NCBI RefSeq assembly: GCF_001625215.2
Contig: NC_030389.2
Location: 37,065,454 to 37,129,453, forward strand
DNA length: 64,000 bases
Direction of reading: 5' to 3'
Origin: Daucus carota subsp. sativus
Lineage: Eukaryota; Streptophyta; Magnoliopsida; Apiales; Apiaceae
This document shows positions 1 through 11,283 of the stretch, one piece after another. A program made the position numbers and the translations under genes. The notes under the pieces are model-generated. The model made no database searches. It saw only the letters and a program-made list of their open reading frames with translations, and was not told the DNA's origin. Position 1 is the first letter of the stretch. Each line of letters opens with the position of its first letter.

Positions 1-160
1 CAAAGACACCTCCAAAGAATCTTCGAAGCTCAACTCATGTGCAAGAGGTTCAAAACAACAATTTGCCAAAGACACCTCCAAAGAATCTTCGAAGCTCAAC
101 TCATTTGCAAGAGGTTGAAAACAACAATCTGTCAAAGTCACCGCGTTTGGAGGACCTACA
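1..160 (+). repeat. 66-bp in-frame tandem repeat in transposase exon
   Basis: The unit starting CAAAGACACCTCCAAAGAAT recurs at 1 and 67, and a diverged third unit starts at 133. The 66-bp period is 22 codons, so the repeat extends the protein without breaking the frame (LQEVENNN / LPKTPPKNLRSSTH pattern). Confidence 0.85.
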
Positions 161-3100
161 GAAGAATCTTTCAAGCAACCCTCAGTGGAAGAAAGATGTA
201 AGCCCCAACGCTGTATCTGCATTGGTGGCGAAAAGGAGGTTACACTTATCAAAATTGGATACAATTGAGGTAGTAATATTTTCCCTTAGCTCACACCTAT
301 TTTCTAACATACCAACTGATATTTTCCTGATTTAACACTTGCAGTCGGGCCGAGTGAATGAGTATGAGCTGCGTAAAATTCAGAATGTGGAAGAAAACAA
401 AAAAAAGTTCAAGGAACTCGGATTAGGAAAATATGCTGCTAATCCAATTAAGCCGATAGTCCAGCAGAGTACAAAGGAAAAGAAGGATCGGGAAGATCCT
501 GAATATGTTGTGGAAAATGAGACGGGAGATGAAAGTGATGACACTTCAGAGGTAATATTTTATACTTATTATGTACACTTTTTCTTTATTTGTGTTTATT
601 TTATTATTAATTAGCTGTTTGTGAAATTATATGAACCTATTGGGTAATTTTGTGTAAGGGGTTGCATTTGATTTTGCACTTATTATGTACATTTTTTCTT
701 CATTTGTTGGTAGAGGCCTCTTAACTTAATTAGTAATCAAGAATATAGATAAAAAAGAGTTGTTAATGCTTTCTTTTTTGAGAAATTTTAAAAGTTGTGT
801 TGTTAATTTTAAGTTTGTTTTGTTAACGCTGATTCATTTGTATTAGGCTAGACACAATTTGCATGCAATAATTATGTCTTAAAATTTCTAAATGATTTTT
901 TTTATTAAATTAACAATATCACAATATATATCTGTTTTAGTTATTATGTACATTTTTTCTTCATTTGTGTTTAATATTTACTGCATAGGGAATCAAATCT
1001 GTCCAGAAACGGAAAGCAATACCTGGTCCCAGAACTCGTTCGCGAGCAAATGATAAGGATTTGGGTGATAAGGATCCGGTGGATCCTATCGACAAAGGCA
1101 AAAAGGTTGCTGCTGCTAGTACCAAAAGTGCAAAACTTATAAAGCCAACATGCAGCAAACTGCTAAAACAAGGGGATAATTCTGCACCAAGTGGTACAAT
1201 TGCTGCGTATATGGCCCTGCGAGAACGTCAGAAGCAGAATCTTGAAGCTGAAATGAGGAGAGAGGATGTTGGTGATACAGATTTACAAAATGGAAGTGAA
1301 GGTGAAGAAGTAGAAGAAGGTAATATGGTCATTTGTACTTTATTTCTTCTGTACGTCTCATTTTTTAATAATTAGTAGGATTATTAGCAATAATATGGTA
1401 ATTGCATTTTATTTTATTGATGGCTATCTGAACAGAACCTAAAAGACGTCGAGGACGTTCAAAAATGTTAAAAGTTCATGCTAGGACTGCTGCTGAAAAG
1501 ATCTTTGTTAAACTGAGTAAACGAGGTCAACCAATTGGAGAGCGGAAAACTAGATCCGAGTTGAGCAATTTCCTGGGGACTCTAGTTAAGGATCACGTGT
1601 CACTTACTTATGTTAATTGGCATGTTGTTCCAGATGATTTGAAGAAGAAAATGTTGGAATATACTTTGGTGACCTCTATAACCTCAACTTTACTTACTTT
1701 TCTCATATCCGTGCACCAACTCATTCAAGTTATATGTTGACACATTATAGGAGAGGTTTGATATAGCACCAGAAGGGGAAAAGTGGGTGTACAAGACACT
1801 TAATTCATCCTGGAGAACACACAAGTCTCGTGTCAAGCTGATGCATTACTCCCAATTTGACAATGATGAGGAGAGGATTCAAAACAGGCCGGATCATATT
1901 CCGCTCGAGGATTTTAAGATGCTGTTGGACTACTGGGCGGACGATGGAGTTCAGGTATATTTATAAGGTGGCAAGTATATAGTTTAGAAATTAATTTGCT
2001 GCACGCCATTTGATATGGAAAGTAAAATATGATAACATTGTTTTGGTAACAGATTTTGGCTGAGGATAATAAGGCTCGTCGCAATATGTATGTTGAGACA
2101 CACACTCTCGGTTGCAAGAGTCTTGCTGAGCTTAGAACAACACTGGTATGAACATAAACAACTTGAGTACCCTATAGCTTTTAATAATTTGTCATAAATA
2201 TTTGTTAATTGATGATGTCCGTAATTTGTAAGAAATAAAATTGAGTACCTTGTACCTTTTTCTTATATTAATTTATAGAGTGTTGATAATCGCCAGTTTG
2301 ATGTTACTTTTGGATAATTGCCATATGAGTTTATAATAGGCACAGACTTCAATAATATTTGAAGGTAGATTAGGCACTCTAAATCTTCTGCACTTAAATT
2401 TTTATTGGATTAAATAGCAGTTTGGACTTGGTACGCTAATTTGAGTTTAGCTTTGAGTTTGGCAGTTTTTTAATCCTATTTTTAAAAATGCACTCAAATT
2501 ATGTAATGCCCAAATTCACAGTTGTTAAATTCAAATTTAGTTTAATTAGTTTGAAAAGTTCACGAGTGAAGTGTATTTTCAGATTACTTGGATTTTTTGT
2601 CTACCTTCAATGTTCCCGTACCAAGCTTGTCTAATTCATTGTCTACTTACGAGTGAAGTGTTGTTTCTGTTACTTGACAGAAAGAAGATGACCCAAATCA
2701 GAGGTCCCCATCAGAGGCTAAAATATTTGTAGAAAGTCGCAAGCGCAAGCCTGGGCACGAGTACAAGTTAAGTCCAAAAGCAATTAAGAAAAAAATTGTA
2801 AGTAAATTATCTTCTAAAGTATATATATTTGAACTCATTTTACCTCTACCTCTGTACACTTGACAAAACTTTCTCTTGTAGGAGTCTGTTGAAAAGATAA
2901 CGAAAGAAGGAAATGATGCAGCTGAGCTCGTTCCCAAAAAGAAAAAGAACCGGCCAGATTGGTTGGTGGGAAGGCAAGGTAAAACAGCAGCTTCGACAGA
3001 AACTCCAGTTGATCCGGTTACACAATCTACAGTCGAGGAGCTGCACACAAAGATTGCTCAGCTAGAGAGTGAGATGGAAGCGAAGGTCAATACAAAAGTT

Positions 3101-3289
3101 CAACATAACATGGCCTGGTTGCTGAAGAAACTCGGAGAGGCAAATCCGGGTCTGAAAGTTGACATTACTCATGACTTTTGTGCAACTGTTTCTAGTGATG
3201 GAGATGAATTTGGCACTCCAATCACTCCTGGCACCGCTTCTGGAACCGCTCCTGGCACCACCCGTGGCACCACCGACTCTTTAATATAA
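1..3289 (+). CDS. Ptta/En-Spm (CACTA-type) plant transposase-like gene, 5' end outside window
   Basis: Multi-exon coding region open from the first base, so the start lies to the left. Exons inferred from GT-AG borders that keep reading frame: 1-269, 345-551, 989-1319, 1436-1668, 1751-1954, 2053-2145, 2681-2797, 2882-3289 (stop TAA). The central exons encode a basic segment with HARTAAEKIFVKLSKRGQPI, the text GEKWVYKTLNSSWRTHKSR and a DYWADDGVQ stretch, typical of the second protein of plant En/Spm-type elements (Pfam 'Ptta/En/Spm plant transposase' family). The C-terminus has a short coiled coil (LHTKIAQLESEMEAKV) followed by a Gly/Thr/Pro-rich tail. By family it would be a DNA-binding element protein rather than the catalytic TNPD-type transposase, which is not in the window. 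No frameshift or stop is seen inside these exons. Exon borders are my reading and are not supported by transcripts. Confidence 0.7.
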
Positions 3290-3573
3290 CTGTTTCTACG
3301 TAAAACTTAGTTAATATGAATTTGTCATCCTGTTTTCAGATTGTTTTGATGTTGCGTTTCTGAAATGGTTTGGATGGGATTGTTTTATGTTGGAGGATGG
3401 TTGGATATTTGTTCTTTTGGAGTTTGGTATTTGTAGTTTAGGTGGATGTATGGTGGGAAGTTTGGATGGATGTTTGTTGGATTGTTTGTTGCATTATTTA
3501 TATTTTTAATGGGAATGCTCCAAAAACAATGCAGGCATTGCAGAAACTTCCCACCATACATCCACCAATGCAG
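3290..3573 (+). repeat. Inverted repeat at the 3' side of the transposase element
   Basis: GGTGGATGTATGGTGGGAAG (about 3440) is repeated in inverse as CTTCCCACCATACATCCACC (about 3548-3567), separated by about 90 bp. A smaller palindrome (CAATGCAGGCATTGCAG) lies between them. The sequence stops being unique at 3574, where the duplicated segment begins. The inverted repeat is therefore probably the terminal or subterminal part of the transposon to its left. I could not find a CACTA terminus or a convincing target duplication, so the element border is unresolved. Confidence 0.55.
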
Positions 3574-4030
3574 GCGTGGCCGGCGGCAGCCGCGACGCCG
3601 GTGCGAGGGCAGTGCTAGAAACACGATTGAGGGAGATGAGAAAAGCAGTGGTGAATGTGTGTGTTTGTGTGTGTATATCACTAATCGGTGAGCGAACAAC
3701 CAGAGAGAGAGAGCCGCTGGCAGTGGTGGTGGTGGTGGTTGGTGGTGGTGGGTGAGAGAGATAGAGAGAGAGGTGTTGGGCAGTGGTGGTTGGTGGTGGA
3801 TGGGGGGAGAGAGAGAGAGAGTGGCGCTGGGCAGTCGTGGTGGGTGGTGGTGGTTGTAGTGGGTGGGGTGGTCGTGCGTGGTGGAGGTGATTGGAGGTGA
3901 TTGTGGTGGCGGTGGTGATGGATGTATGTATATATTTGTTAAATTAAAATCTGCTAATCACTAAATATTATTGTCATAATCACCGGTTTGTACGTTTGTA
4001 CAGTAAGGAGTTTGTACTGGAGTAAGTGTT
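3574..4030. mobile_element. Truncated MITE-like element, copy A (GGT/GA-rich interior)
   Basis: This is the right-hand part of the terminal-inverted-repeat element that is complete in copy B at 18476-19100. The right end carries GTTTGTACGTTTGTAC...AAGGAGTTTGTACTGG near 3987-4022. The left terminal repeat is missing because the transposase element abuts at 3574. The interior (3640-3920) is low-complexity GTG/GGT and GAGA sequence. Open frames there are compositional, not genes. Confidence 0.6.
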
Positions 4031-6428
4031 AGTTTTGTCATACATTTATAATGGAATTTTGACCTACTGTACTCACTCAAAAAGATATTAATATTTTTTA
4101 AAAATAGGTTATATAGTCTATAGTGGAAGGTTTGAATAATGTTTGAATTTTTATTAATAAGATTTTAAAATTTATCGAGGATGACTTGTATGCTTCTCTA
4201 GTGGGAGACTTGGACCAACTTGTAAAGTACATATATGTCTTTTGTTATTAAAGTATTTAATTTGGAATAATTTACATTTTGCATCCCATAAATAATAAGT
4301 TTCTTGTCAATACGCACCCTAATGTTTAAAAATCGCTTCAATATGCACCCTTTTGACCATTTTTCGTTATGTTCACTGTTAAAATTAACGACTGTAAGGG
4401 TATATAGTAATTTTGTAGACTTCCTTCTACTTATTTTTTCCATACAAAATTATCATTTTACCCCTGCAGCCATTAATTTTAACAGTCAACTTGACAGAAA
4501 ATGATCAAAAGGATGCATATTGAAGCGCTTTTTAAACATTAGCTAGGGTGCGTATAGACAAGAAATTTTGTTTGGGATCAAATCGAAAAAACGCTTAAAC
4601 TTGTGGGGTACAAAGTGTATATTATTCTTTAAATTTAATAAGAATGATAGGCATATGTATCTTACATATTTTATTTTAAGTAATAATTCATTTTTTAATT
4701 GTTATACTAATATAAAATTAATAATCATATTTGATGAATTCTTTTAATTGATGTTTCATATGTGTTTGTGCGGTGATAATGATTCAAAGAGTCAAAGTGT
4801 GGAGTGCAACCATGCTTGTTTTGGTCTACTCTACTGCACACACTTACCATTGTGATTTGTGCTCAAATGGTAAAACGACAACTAGGATTGTAAATTGAAA
4901 CCACAGTTTTAATTGTTAGTGGCACTTAACACGTGGCTAGCTAGTGCCATTCTGTGGTTTTAATTTCCACCACTGCGTCATTTGCGTCAAACAATTTAGT
5001 TGCAAGTCCGAGTAATTGGAATTATTCTCAGTGATTTGCTCTTGACTTCCAAGATATAAATTATTAATTATTAACTGTATTGCATAGTAATATTTTGAAG
5101 CTCTCGAGTTGAAGGAGGCGACGGCTTTCCGTGCTTTTAAGTACTTCAAAGTTTAATAATATAATTTTCAAAAGCAAAAATAAATGAAAATATATAATAA
5201 CATTATTCGGGGAAAAAATTTGAAAGTGATATTCTTGATTATTTAGTCTGAATATTTAGAAGTGTGTCCAAAGAATTAAAGGATTATAAAACAAAACCGG
5301 GTACAAGAGAATTGATAGTTAGTTGTTGGAGGTGTCGAATTTTAAAATAGATAAAAAGTTTTTTTTTTTTGCCACAAAAAGGTTTTGTTTTATTTGAAAA
5401 TATACTTTTGTAATTTTATAAAATTAATAAAATGTGCTCCTTTCCCGCTGTAGTACCATTTAGAAATATAGTTCTTCAGCTTGGACGATCATCATTTAGT
5501 TTTTAAAAAACCAAACTAATTATAATTATATAAAGGGAGAAGAAAAATAATAAACAAACTTTCAAGAACCAGAGCTCATAAATAGTTTTAACTTCAGTTT
5601 CGTCCCGTCTAAACCAATCCAATAATAACTGATACTTAATTTTGACAGAGAAATGATAGATGAGAAGAAAGATGATATTTATTTTAACCCGGTGAGATGG
5701 AGAAGAAGGATGATACGGATTTATAACCTTAAGTCCAATTATGGGCAAAATAGTAGTAACTTAACATAAATTTCAAAATCCTCATTTTCGTCTTAATCCA
5801 GCTCAATCGATAATGAGTTCAACGATAATCTAAAGTAAGAAAAGTTTTGAGACAGAGGATGAAAAGAAAGTAAAAAATAATGTATTAATTAAAAAATAAT
5901 ATTAATAGAATTGACTTCGATTTTATTTTATCTTTATTTAGGGATCAGGGTTTAGGTGAGAAAAATGGGGATCAAGGCGCTAGGGTTAACTAAATTAATC
6001 ATGTGCAGTGTTTACGCTTTTGTTTGTTTCACAAAAGAAGAATAAAATAATATCGTATGCTGAGTCTTGTATTGTACTTAAATGATTAATATTTAAAACA
6101 TTTTACACTAGTTCGGTAAAAAAACGTGTTATTAGACTTTTACAAAAAAAGGTTATACAAATATAAAACATGTAAAATATAGTTTTGTACGCGGGAAAAG
6201 GACTCATAAACTTCATCCTGAAAATATAACAAAAAATTAGGGGAGAAAATGAATCGGAATGATTCGGGCTCGAATCCACATTTGACCCGTTAAAAACATA
6301 TATAATTCGTACTCGTTGAAGAACGAGCGAATTCAAATCCGATGTCATAATTCGAACGAATATCGAGTCCTATCTTAACATTCGAATACCAGGTCATATT
6401 TCAGAGTAGTTCAACTAATTTAAAAATA

Positions 6429-6430
<2 letters not shown>

Positions 6431-6482
<52 letters not shown>
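6431..6482. repeat. (TA)n microsatellite, copy A
   Basis: Uninterrupted TA dinucleotides. The copy B counterpart (about 21503-21558) is about 4 bp longer. This explains the change in offset between the two segments. Confidence 0.9.
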
Positions 6483-6486
<4 letters not shown>

Positions 6487-6610
6487 TTATTCGAGTCAAA
6501 TTCCAAAATTATTTATATTATTGTGCATAATATATATCTTATATTAGACAATATTTATATTAATATTATCACTCCACAAATGATTACATTTTAGTTATAG
6601 TAAATAAATT

Positions 6611-6917
6611 ATTCGGATATTCATAACTTTTTATTATATTCTACGAATTGAAATACTAACATACAATAATGTGTAATTTGGTATATGTTCGAGTTGAACC
6701 GAAAATTATACGAATATTGATATTCGATCTCGATTTGAATTTGAATAAATTTATAAAATTTTAATTCGGATATTCATAACTTTTTATTATATTCTACGAA
6801 TTGAAATACTAACATACAATAATGTGTAATTTAGTATATGTTCGAGTCGAACCGAAAATCATACGAATATTGATATTCGATCTCGAGTTGAATTTGAATA
6901 AATTTATATAATTTTAA
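6611..6917. repeat. 153-bp direct tandem repeat, two units
   Basis: ATTCGGATATTCATAACTTT begins at 6611 and again at 6764. The following roughly 150 bases agree with few changes (for example GAGTTGAACC versus GAGTCGAACC). The same pair recurs in copy B at about 21687-21993. Confidence 0.8.
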
Positions 6918-7255
6918 TTCAAATCTGAGCCAGATATGAACGATAACTATAAATTCGAGCCCAACTCAATTATATTGTTATAATAAAATAAATCTATTGC
7001 GGTAAATTTCCTCTCTTTTTCTATTTGTTAACCTAACTGTACGGTGTACTCGATCGACCAGATAAGCATTACATATGGTGTACATCAAAAATCAGAAAAG
7101 TCTCTGATTTTATATGTCGTCACAATGCGCGCGTCAGATGGTTAATATTGTTTGTAGCTCCCCAGTTTTAATTAACTGAGAAAAGTAAAGAAAGTTTTAA
7201 ACAAAAAAATCGAGAGAATCTTTTCAAAAAAAATCGAATAATGTTTCTTATGCCG

Positions 7256-7309
7256 TCCCTATATATAGATATCCTTGGTAGCTAGCTTGTTGCATCTTCT
7301 CAAGCAAAT
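7256..7309 (+). promoter_or_regulatory. Putative core promoter and 5' leader of MMP A
   Basis: A TATA-like box CCTATATATAGATATCC lies about 50 bp before the ATG, followed by a short leader ending TTCTCAAGCAAAT. The same block precedes MMP B (about 22332-22385) and, slightly changed, MMP C. Spacing fits a plant core promoter but the transcription start is not demonstrated. Confidence 0.5.
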
Positions 7310-8359
7310 ATGGCACAACATTTTAAGCTGATATCATGTATCTCTCTCTTCTTGCTCCTGCTTGTTCCATCCAATGCCGAAAAACCTACACATAAAAAGC
7401 CACTTCTTCCATCCAAATACGAAAACCTTGAAATTAAAAAGCCTCTTATTGTTTCATCCAACTCAGAAAATCCAAAGTTACTTCATGCTCCGTCCAATTC
7501 AGAAAACCTTGCAACTAAGAAGCCACAGCCTTTCGGTTTTCTAAATCATCTTAAAGGAGGCAAAAAAGGGGAAAATTTAGCAGGCATTCGTGAGCTGAAA
7601 AAATATCTGAACAAATTTGGATACCTGAACTATAAATCTATAAATGGACATGATAATGACCATTTTGATGAGATGCTTGAGGCTGCTGTGAAGACCTACC
7701 AGGCCAACTATAATCTCAAGATCACCGGAATACTTGATTCTGAAACAATATCAAAGATGGTGATGCCACGGTGTGGATTTCCGGATATCATCAATGGGAC
7801 TAATAGCATGACAAAGAAACATGAGGGGCATCAACATCACGGTTCTAACAAACTCCACATAGTCGCTCATTACAGTTACGGCAGCTACAAATGGCCAGCT
7901 GGCAAGACTCATCTCTATTACTGGTTTGAAACGCACATAACCTACTCAAGTATCAAACGGGCTGTGGCAAGGGCATTCAACAGATGGGCTTCGTACACAC
8001 AACATTTCACTTTCGAAGAAACTTTGGATTACCAAAGCTCTGATCTGACGGTTACTTACTATAGAGGTGACCATGGCGATGGTTCTGCGTTTGATGGTCC
8101 AGGAGGAGTTCTTGCTCATGCATTTTTCCCAACCGATGGAAGATTACACTTTGATGTGGATGAGCGCTGGTCCATAGGGGCTATTCCTAATTATATTGAT
8201 CTTGAGAGTGTTGCTGTGCATGAAATTGGGCACCTTCTTGGACTTGCTCATAGCACCGTCCAAGATGCAATTATGTATCCAAGTTTACCTTATGGAGTGG
8301 TCAAAACTAATCTTCAACCTGATGATATTCAAGGAATCAAAGCGCTCTATAACATCTAG
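7310..8359 (+). CDS. Matrix metalloproteinase A (secreted, M10A family)
   Basis: Intronless 349-aa zinc endopeptidase, as usual for plant MMPs. It starts with a hydrophobic signal peptide (residues 1 to about 23, ending VPSNA). Next comes a linker with imperfect repeats of the form SN(S)EN..KKP (about 24-75), then the peptidoglycan-binding-like propeptide (about 79-150: ELKKYLNKFGYLNY, DSETISKMVMPRCGFPD). The cysteine switch PRCGFPD lies at 153-159. The catalytic domain includes the HGDGSAFDGPGGVLAHAFFP region for structural Zn/Ca and the zinc site HEIGHLLGLAH (His304, His308, His314, Glu305). The Met-turn is at about Met322 (AIMYPS). It ends at GIKALYNI with no C-terminal hydrophobic tail, so a GPI anchor is not predicted and the protein should be apoplastic. 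All residues needed for activity are present. The last ~55 codons follow MMP C rather than its duplicate MMP B. Confidence 0.95.
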   Translation: MAQHFKLISCISLFLLLLVPSNAEKPTHKKPLLPSKYENLEIKKPLIVSSNSENPKLLHAPSNSENLATKKPQPFGFLNHLKGGKKGENLAGIRELKKYLNKFGYLNYKSINGHDNDHFDEMLEAAVKTYQANYNLKITGILDSETISKMVMPRCGFPDIINGTNSMTKKHEGHQHHGSNKLHIVAHYSYGSYKWPAGKTHLYYWFETHITYSSIKRAVARAFNRWASYTQHFTFEETLDYQSSDLTVTYYRGDHGDGSAFDGPGGVLAHAFFPTDGRLHFDVDERWSIGAIPNYIDLESVAVHEIGHLLGLAHSTVQDAIMYPSLPYGVVKTNLQPDDIQGIKALYNI

Positions 8360-9136
8360 ACATGCTTTGTGCGGGCTTATAACATCTTGATGTTTGCATG
8401 TGTCATATTTATATATCTATCTATGTTGAAGAGGGTGCAACATGAGACATTAGTGTTTTGTTGCCCTTTTCCAGGTGTGTTTTGTTTTCGGGTAAGGCCA
8501 GGAGGGTTTGTATTGTAGAAAAAAATTGAGAGGTTGGGATGATGGACGATGGATGTGCATGTTACTCTTGTATGTTTCTATTATTAAAATAAAATAACCT
8601 CTCTCTCTTTTAATTTTAATTTTATATTATATTATTAATACTAATTATATTCTATATTAAATTTATGATTATTAAGAAGTTGAAAGTTTTAAAAAGCCCA
8701 TCATAAAGCTTACATATACACTACTAGAAAAACTGCCTACAACAACGGCTAAAAACTGATGTCTGAATATTTTCGGACCGATGTCTACGTGGGGATGTTA
8801 AAACTCGAACAAGACACTTAAAACCCTAAAATCCCAAACACACAACTTTGTCATCTGTTCCGCTTCACAGAATATTTTTATTTTTCAAATTTCTTAACGT
8901 ATTTGAAGAAGGTAACTTGAAACTGTGTTTTTTTCCTTCAAAACGCAAACTTCGTCTTCCATTTTGAGAAAAACATAACACAATTGTTACATTTTTCGTC
9001 ATCAGTTTTAATATAATACCAAAACACAACTTGAAATTATATTTTGACGTGATCCTCATTTTTAAATACAGACATTTAGGACATTATGTATTAGAATAGT
9101 TACACTGATCCTGTTTTCTCTTTTCGGAAACAAGGC
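8360..9136. other. 3' flank of MMP A with a CACTA-like terminus and AT-rich repeats
   Basis: The first 340 bases match the region after MMP C (50050-50400), including TAACATCTTGATGTTTGCATG and CAGGTGTGTTTTGTTTT. A CACTACTAGAAAAACTGCC sequence at 8741 resembles a CACTA-superfamily terminus, but no partner end was found. 8830-9060 carries AAAACACAACTTGAAATTAT-type repeats also seen near 23930-24100 and 50590-50770. No gene is recognised. Confidence 0.5.
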
Positions 9137-9356
9137 AAACTTTACTTTGAGACTAAAGATAGGGGAATCATGGGCTCCGTGTTCCATAACTTTTGCAGAA
9201 GATGAAGATTTCAATCACAGGTTTAATTACATTAGCTTTACAGGGAAGGAGGGTTGGATTGTGGGGAAACCCGCAATTCTATTGCATACTTCTGATGGCG
9301 GAGACAGCTGGGAGCGAATTCCACTGAGTGCTGAATTACCTGGGAATAGTTAAGAC
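9137..9356 (+). pseudogene. HCF136: HCF136 (photosystem II assembly factor) exon fragment 1
   Basis: The reading frame gives SWAPCSITFAEDEDF and then [20 protein letters not shown] and [13 protein letters not shown]. This matches one exon of the thylakoid photosystem II stability/assembly factor HCF136 (YCF48 beta-propeller). The beginning of the exon (GAGACTAAAGATAGGGG) is in another frame from the rest, so there is at least one frameshift. The exon ends AATAGTTAAG, where a normal donor would be expected, so the flanking sequence is probably intron carried along with it. No other HCF136 exon was seen. The same fragment occurs at 50888-51105, so it was present before the local duplication. 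Confidence 0.85.
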
Positions 9357-10970
9357 CATCGGCATCAGCCTTGCCTATTATCTAAACACTGAATGAAATG
9401 TCTGTTCCACTTTAAATTGTTTGCGTATAACTGTATTCTGCTTTGGATATGGAGTTCAGCTTTTGTAGTTCTAATGTTTGAGAATAGTGTTATGCTTTAA
9501 TCTTAGTTGTCATATGAGGCACAACGGTCCTCATAAATAATCATATATCCTCCACATGCTGGTTCGCTAGCTGAGTTAGATATCTTGTATAATGTCATTT
9601 TTCGCAAACTTTAAATTTGAACCAGGAAGATGATCTCGGTTGTTAACAATTAAGAAGTCTAAGCCTCTATTTCCTTATGAATCTTGCATGGTTGTCAAAC
9701 TATTTTTAGAACAATGGTAGAAGTATCAAGCTGTATGATCTATTCCGCCTGAAATATAATGCTGTCAACCTTCAAGGTGAAAGCGAAATTATTTTAAAGA
9801 ATTTGTGGTGCTATTGTTTTTGGATTTTGTGATGATTTTGGAGTGCTCTGTTATCCACTTCCTACCTGAATCACACAAGTAGGACTGTGATCTTATATGT
9901 TGGACAACTTAATAGCCTCTTTATGAGAAAATTTAAGCCCTAATAAGAAAACTGTCAAATAATTGATATTTTTTACCATTCCAATTTCTAGTTTTATCTG
10001 ATCACCATTTCAATGGCACCAGACTGGAACAAAAATTCGGTATCTACGTGGAAGTTCCCATACGTCAAGACAACTTGGAAAATGTTGTCTCATTGCTGTG
10101 TCATGTGTGGTCTGCTTAAACATCAATATGCCGCCAGATTCGAGTGAGGGTTTCATAATAAATTGATGATCGTTCAGATACATTATAAAGATAGTGTCAT
10201 TATGTAGTGTTTTACATATATTTAGGTTGCAAACTGGAGTGGTTTTTGTATACAGGCAAAGGTACTTTTAAACATAGGACAATCAAAAAATTATGTTCTG
10301 CAATGATGTGAATGACAAATGATATTAATCAATGCAATCCATCGGTGTCTTGACGGATTCTTTACATATCCAATTTTCTTTTGTATATCTTGCTTAAATT
10401 CTTTATATTTCAAAATTTATAAAAGTCAGGAAATTTCTACAATACTTCCTTCATCCCGATAGTAGAGCTCGCTGACTTTGTGCACACAATTTAAAATCCG
10501 TTGATCGTAACTACAAAATATATTTTTAAAATTTTATTTTTGTTAAATCTTTAATCAAAACAATGAGTTCTAAATATTATTCGAAATTATTAAAATGAGA
10601 AGAAGAAATCATGAAATAATTATTTAAAAATTGGCCTGTGATATCCACGGTGACTAAAGAAATCTATACTATACCTCTCTTTGGAGAAGTGATTAATTTG
10701 ATATTTAACCCGAAAATTCAACTCGGTTCCAGGCTCCGTCAGCCTCCCTGTTTCCACTGCTGTATGCTTAAAATTTCAGCTCTCCAAGTCACTGTGACAC
10801 TGTCATCACTCAACATTATAAATTGCTAACGGGGTCGGTTCTGTTTGAACAAGTAAAAGTCTCCGCTTTGTGCACCAAGAGAAGATATGCATTTGCCTAC
10901 GGATTGTACCAACATTTACTTCTAATTTTTAAATTTATATCTACTTAATATAATAGATTCTTAACCCAAA
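9357..10970. other. Non-coding spacer duplicated at 51106-52885
   Basis: Colinear with 51106-52885 with many small indels (for example TCATATGAGGCACAACGGTCC, TACGTCAAGACAACTTGGAAA). Probably HCF136 intron remnant followed by the MMP D-type promoter region. A TATA-like AAATATATAGACATTG lies just before the truncated MMP. No gene is recognised. Confidence 0.65.
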
Positions 10971-11025
10971 AATATATAGACATTGTTAGTAGCTAGATTG
11001 ATACCTTGCATCTTCTCAGGCAGAT

Positions 11026-11283
11026 ATGGCACAAAATTTTCATCTCATATCATGCATCTCTACCCTCTTCCTTCTCCTCGTTGTTCCATCCAACTCTGAA
11101 AACTTCACAGCCAAAAAACCGCGGCCTTTCGGGTTTCTGAACCATCTGCAGGGATGCAAGAAAGGGGAAAATTTAGCAGGCACTCGTGAGCTGAAAAAAT
11201 ATCTGAACAAATTTGGATACCTAAACTATAAATCTCTAAATGGACGCGACAGCGACCATTTTGATGAGATGCTTATTAGTTAG
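11026..11283 (+). pseudogene. Truncated, chimeric MMP gene A'
   Basis: The 85-codon remnant holds only a signal peptide (VVPSNSEN) and the first part of the propeptide (ELKKYLNKFGYLNY...DHFDEML), then stops. The cysteine switch and catalytic domain are absent from the downstream sequence. The first ~55 codons match MMP D (CAGGGATGCAAGAAAGGGG). From about 11172 onward it resembles MMP A/C instead (CGTGAGCTGAAAAAATATCT), so it is a recombinant of the two MMP subtypes as well as broken. At GAGATGCTT the homology ends and unrelated sequence begins. Confidence 0.88.

Larger units (their letters stand above)
4031..7255. other. Upstream non-coding region of MMP A
   Basis: No gene is recognised. The stretch is AT-rich and contains only short open frames, repeated identically in copy B. 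It contains a palindromic segment around 4275-4560 (AATATGCACCCTTTTGACC matched by an inverse GATCAAAAGGATGCATATT), which looks like a small MITE. It also has a (TA)n microsatellite at about 6431-6482 and a two-unit 153-bp tandem repeat at about 6611-6917. Confidence 0.6.
3574..8194 (+). repeat. Segmental duplication, copy A (matches 18646-23270)
   Basis: From GCGTGGCCGGCGGCAGCC onward the sequence is almost base-for-base the same as copy B at an offset of 15,072, changing to 15,076 after a (TA)n tract. By eye I see only isolated changes, for example G/A near 3838, G/A near 7917, and the length of the TA repeat. Similarity drops abruptly at about 8195, inside the MMP gene. The left border coincides with the transposase element end, so the segment may originally have extended further left. 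Confidence 0.93.
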
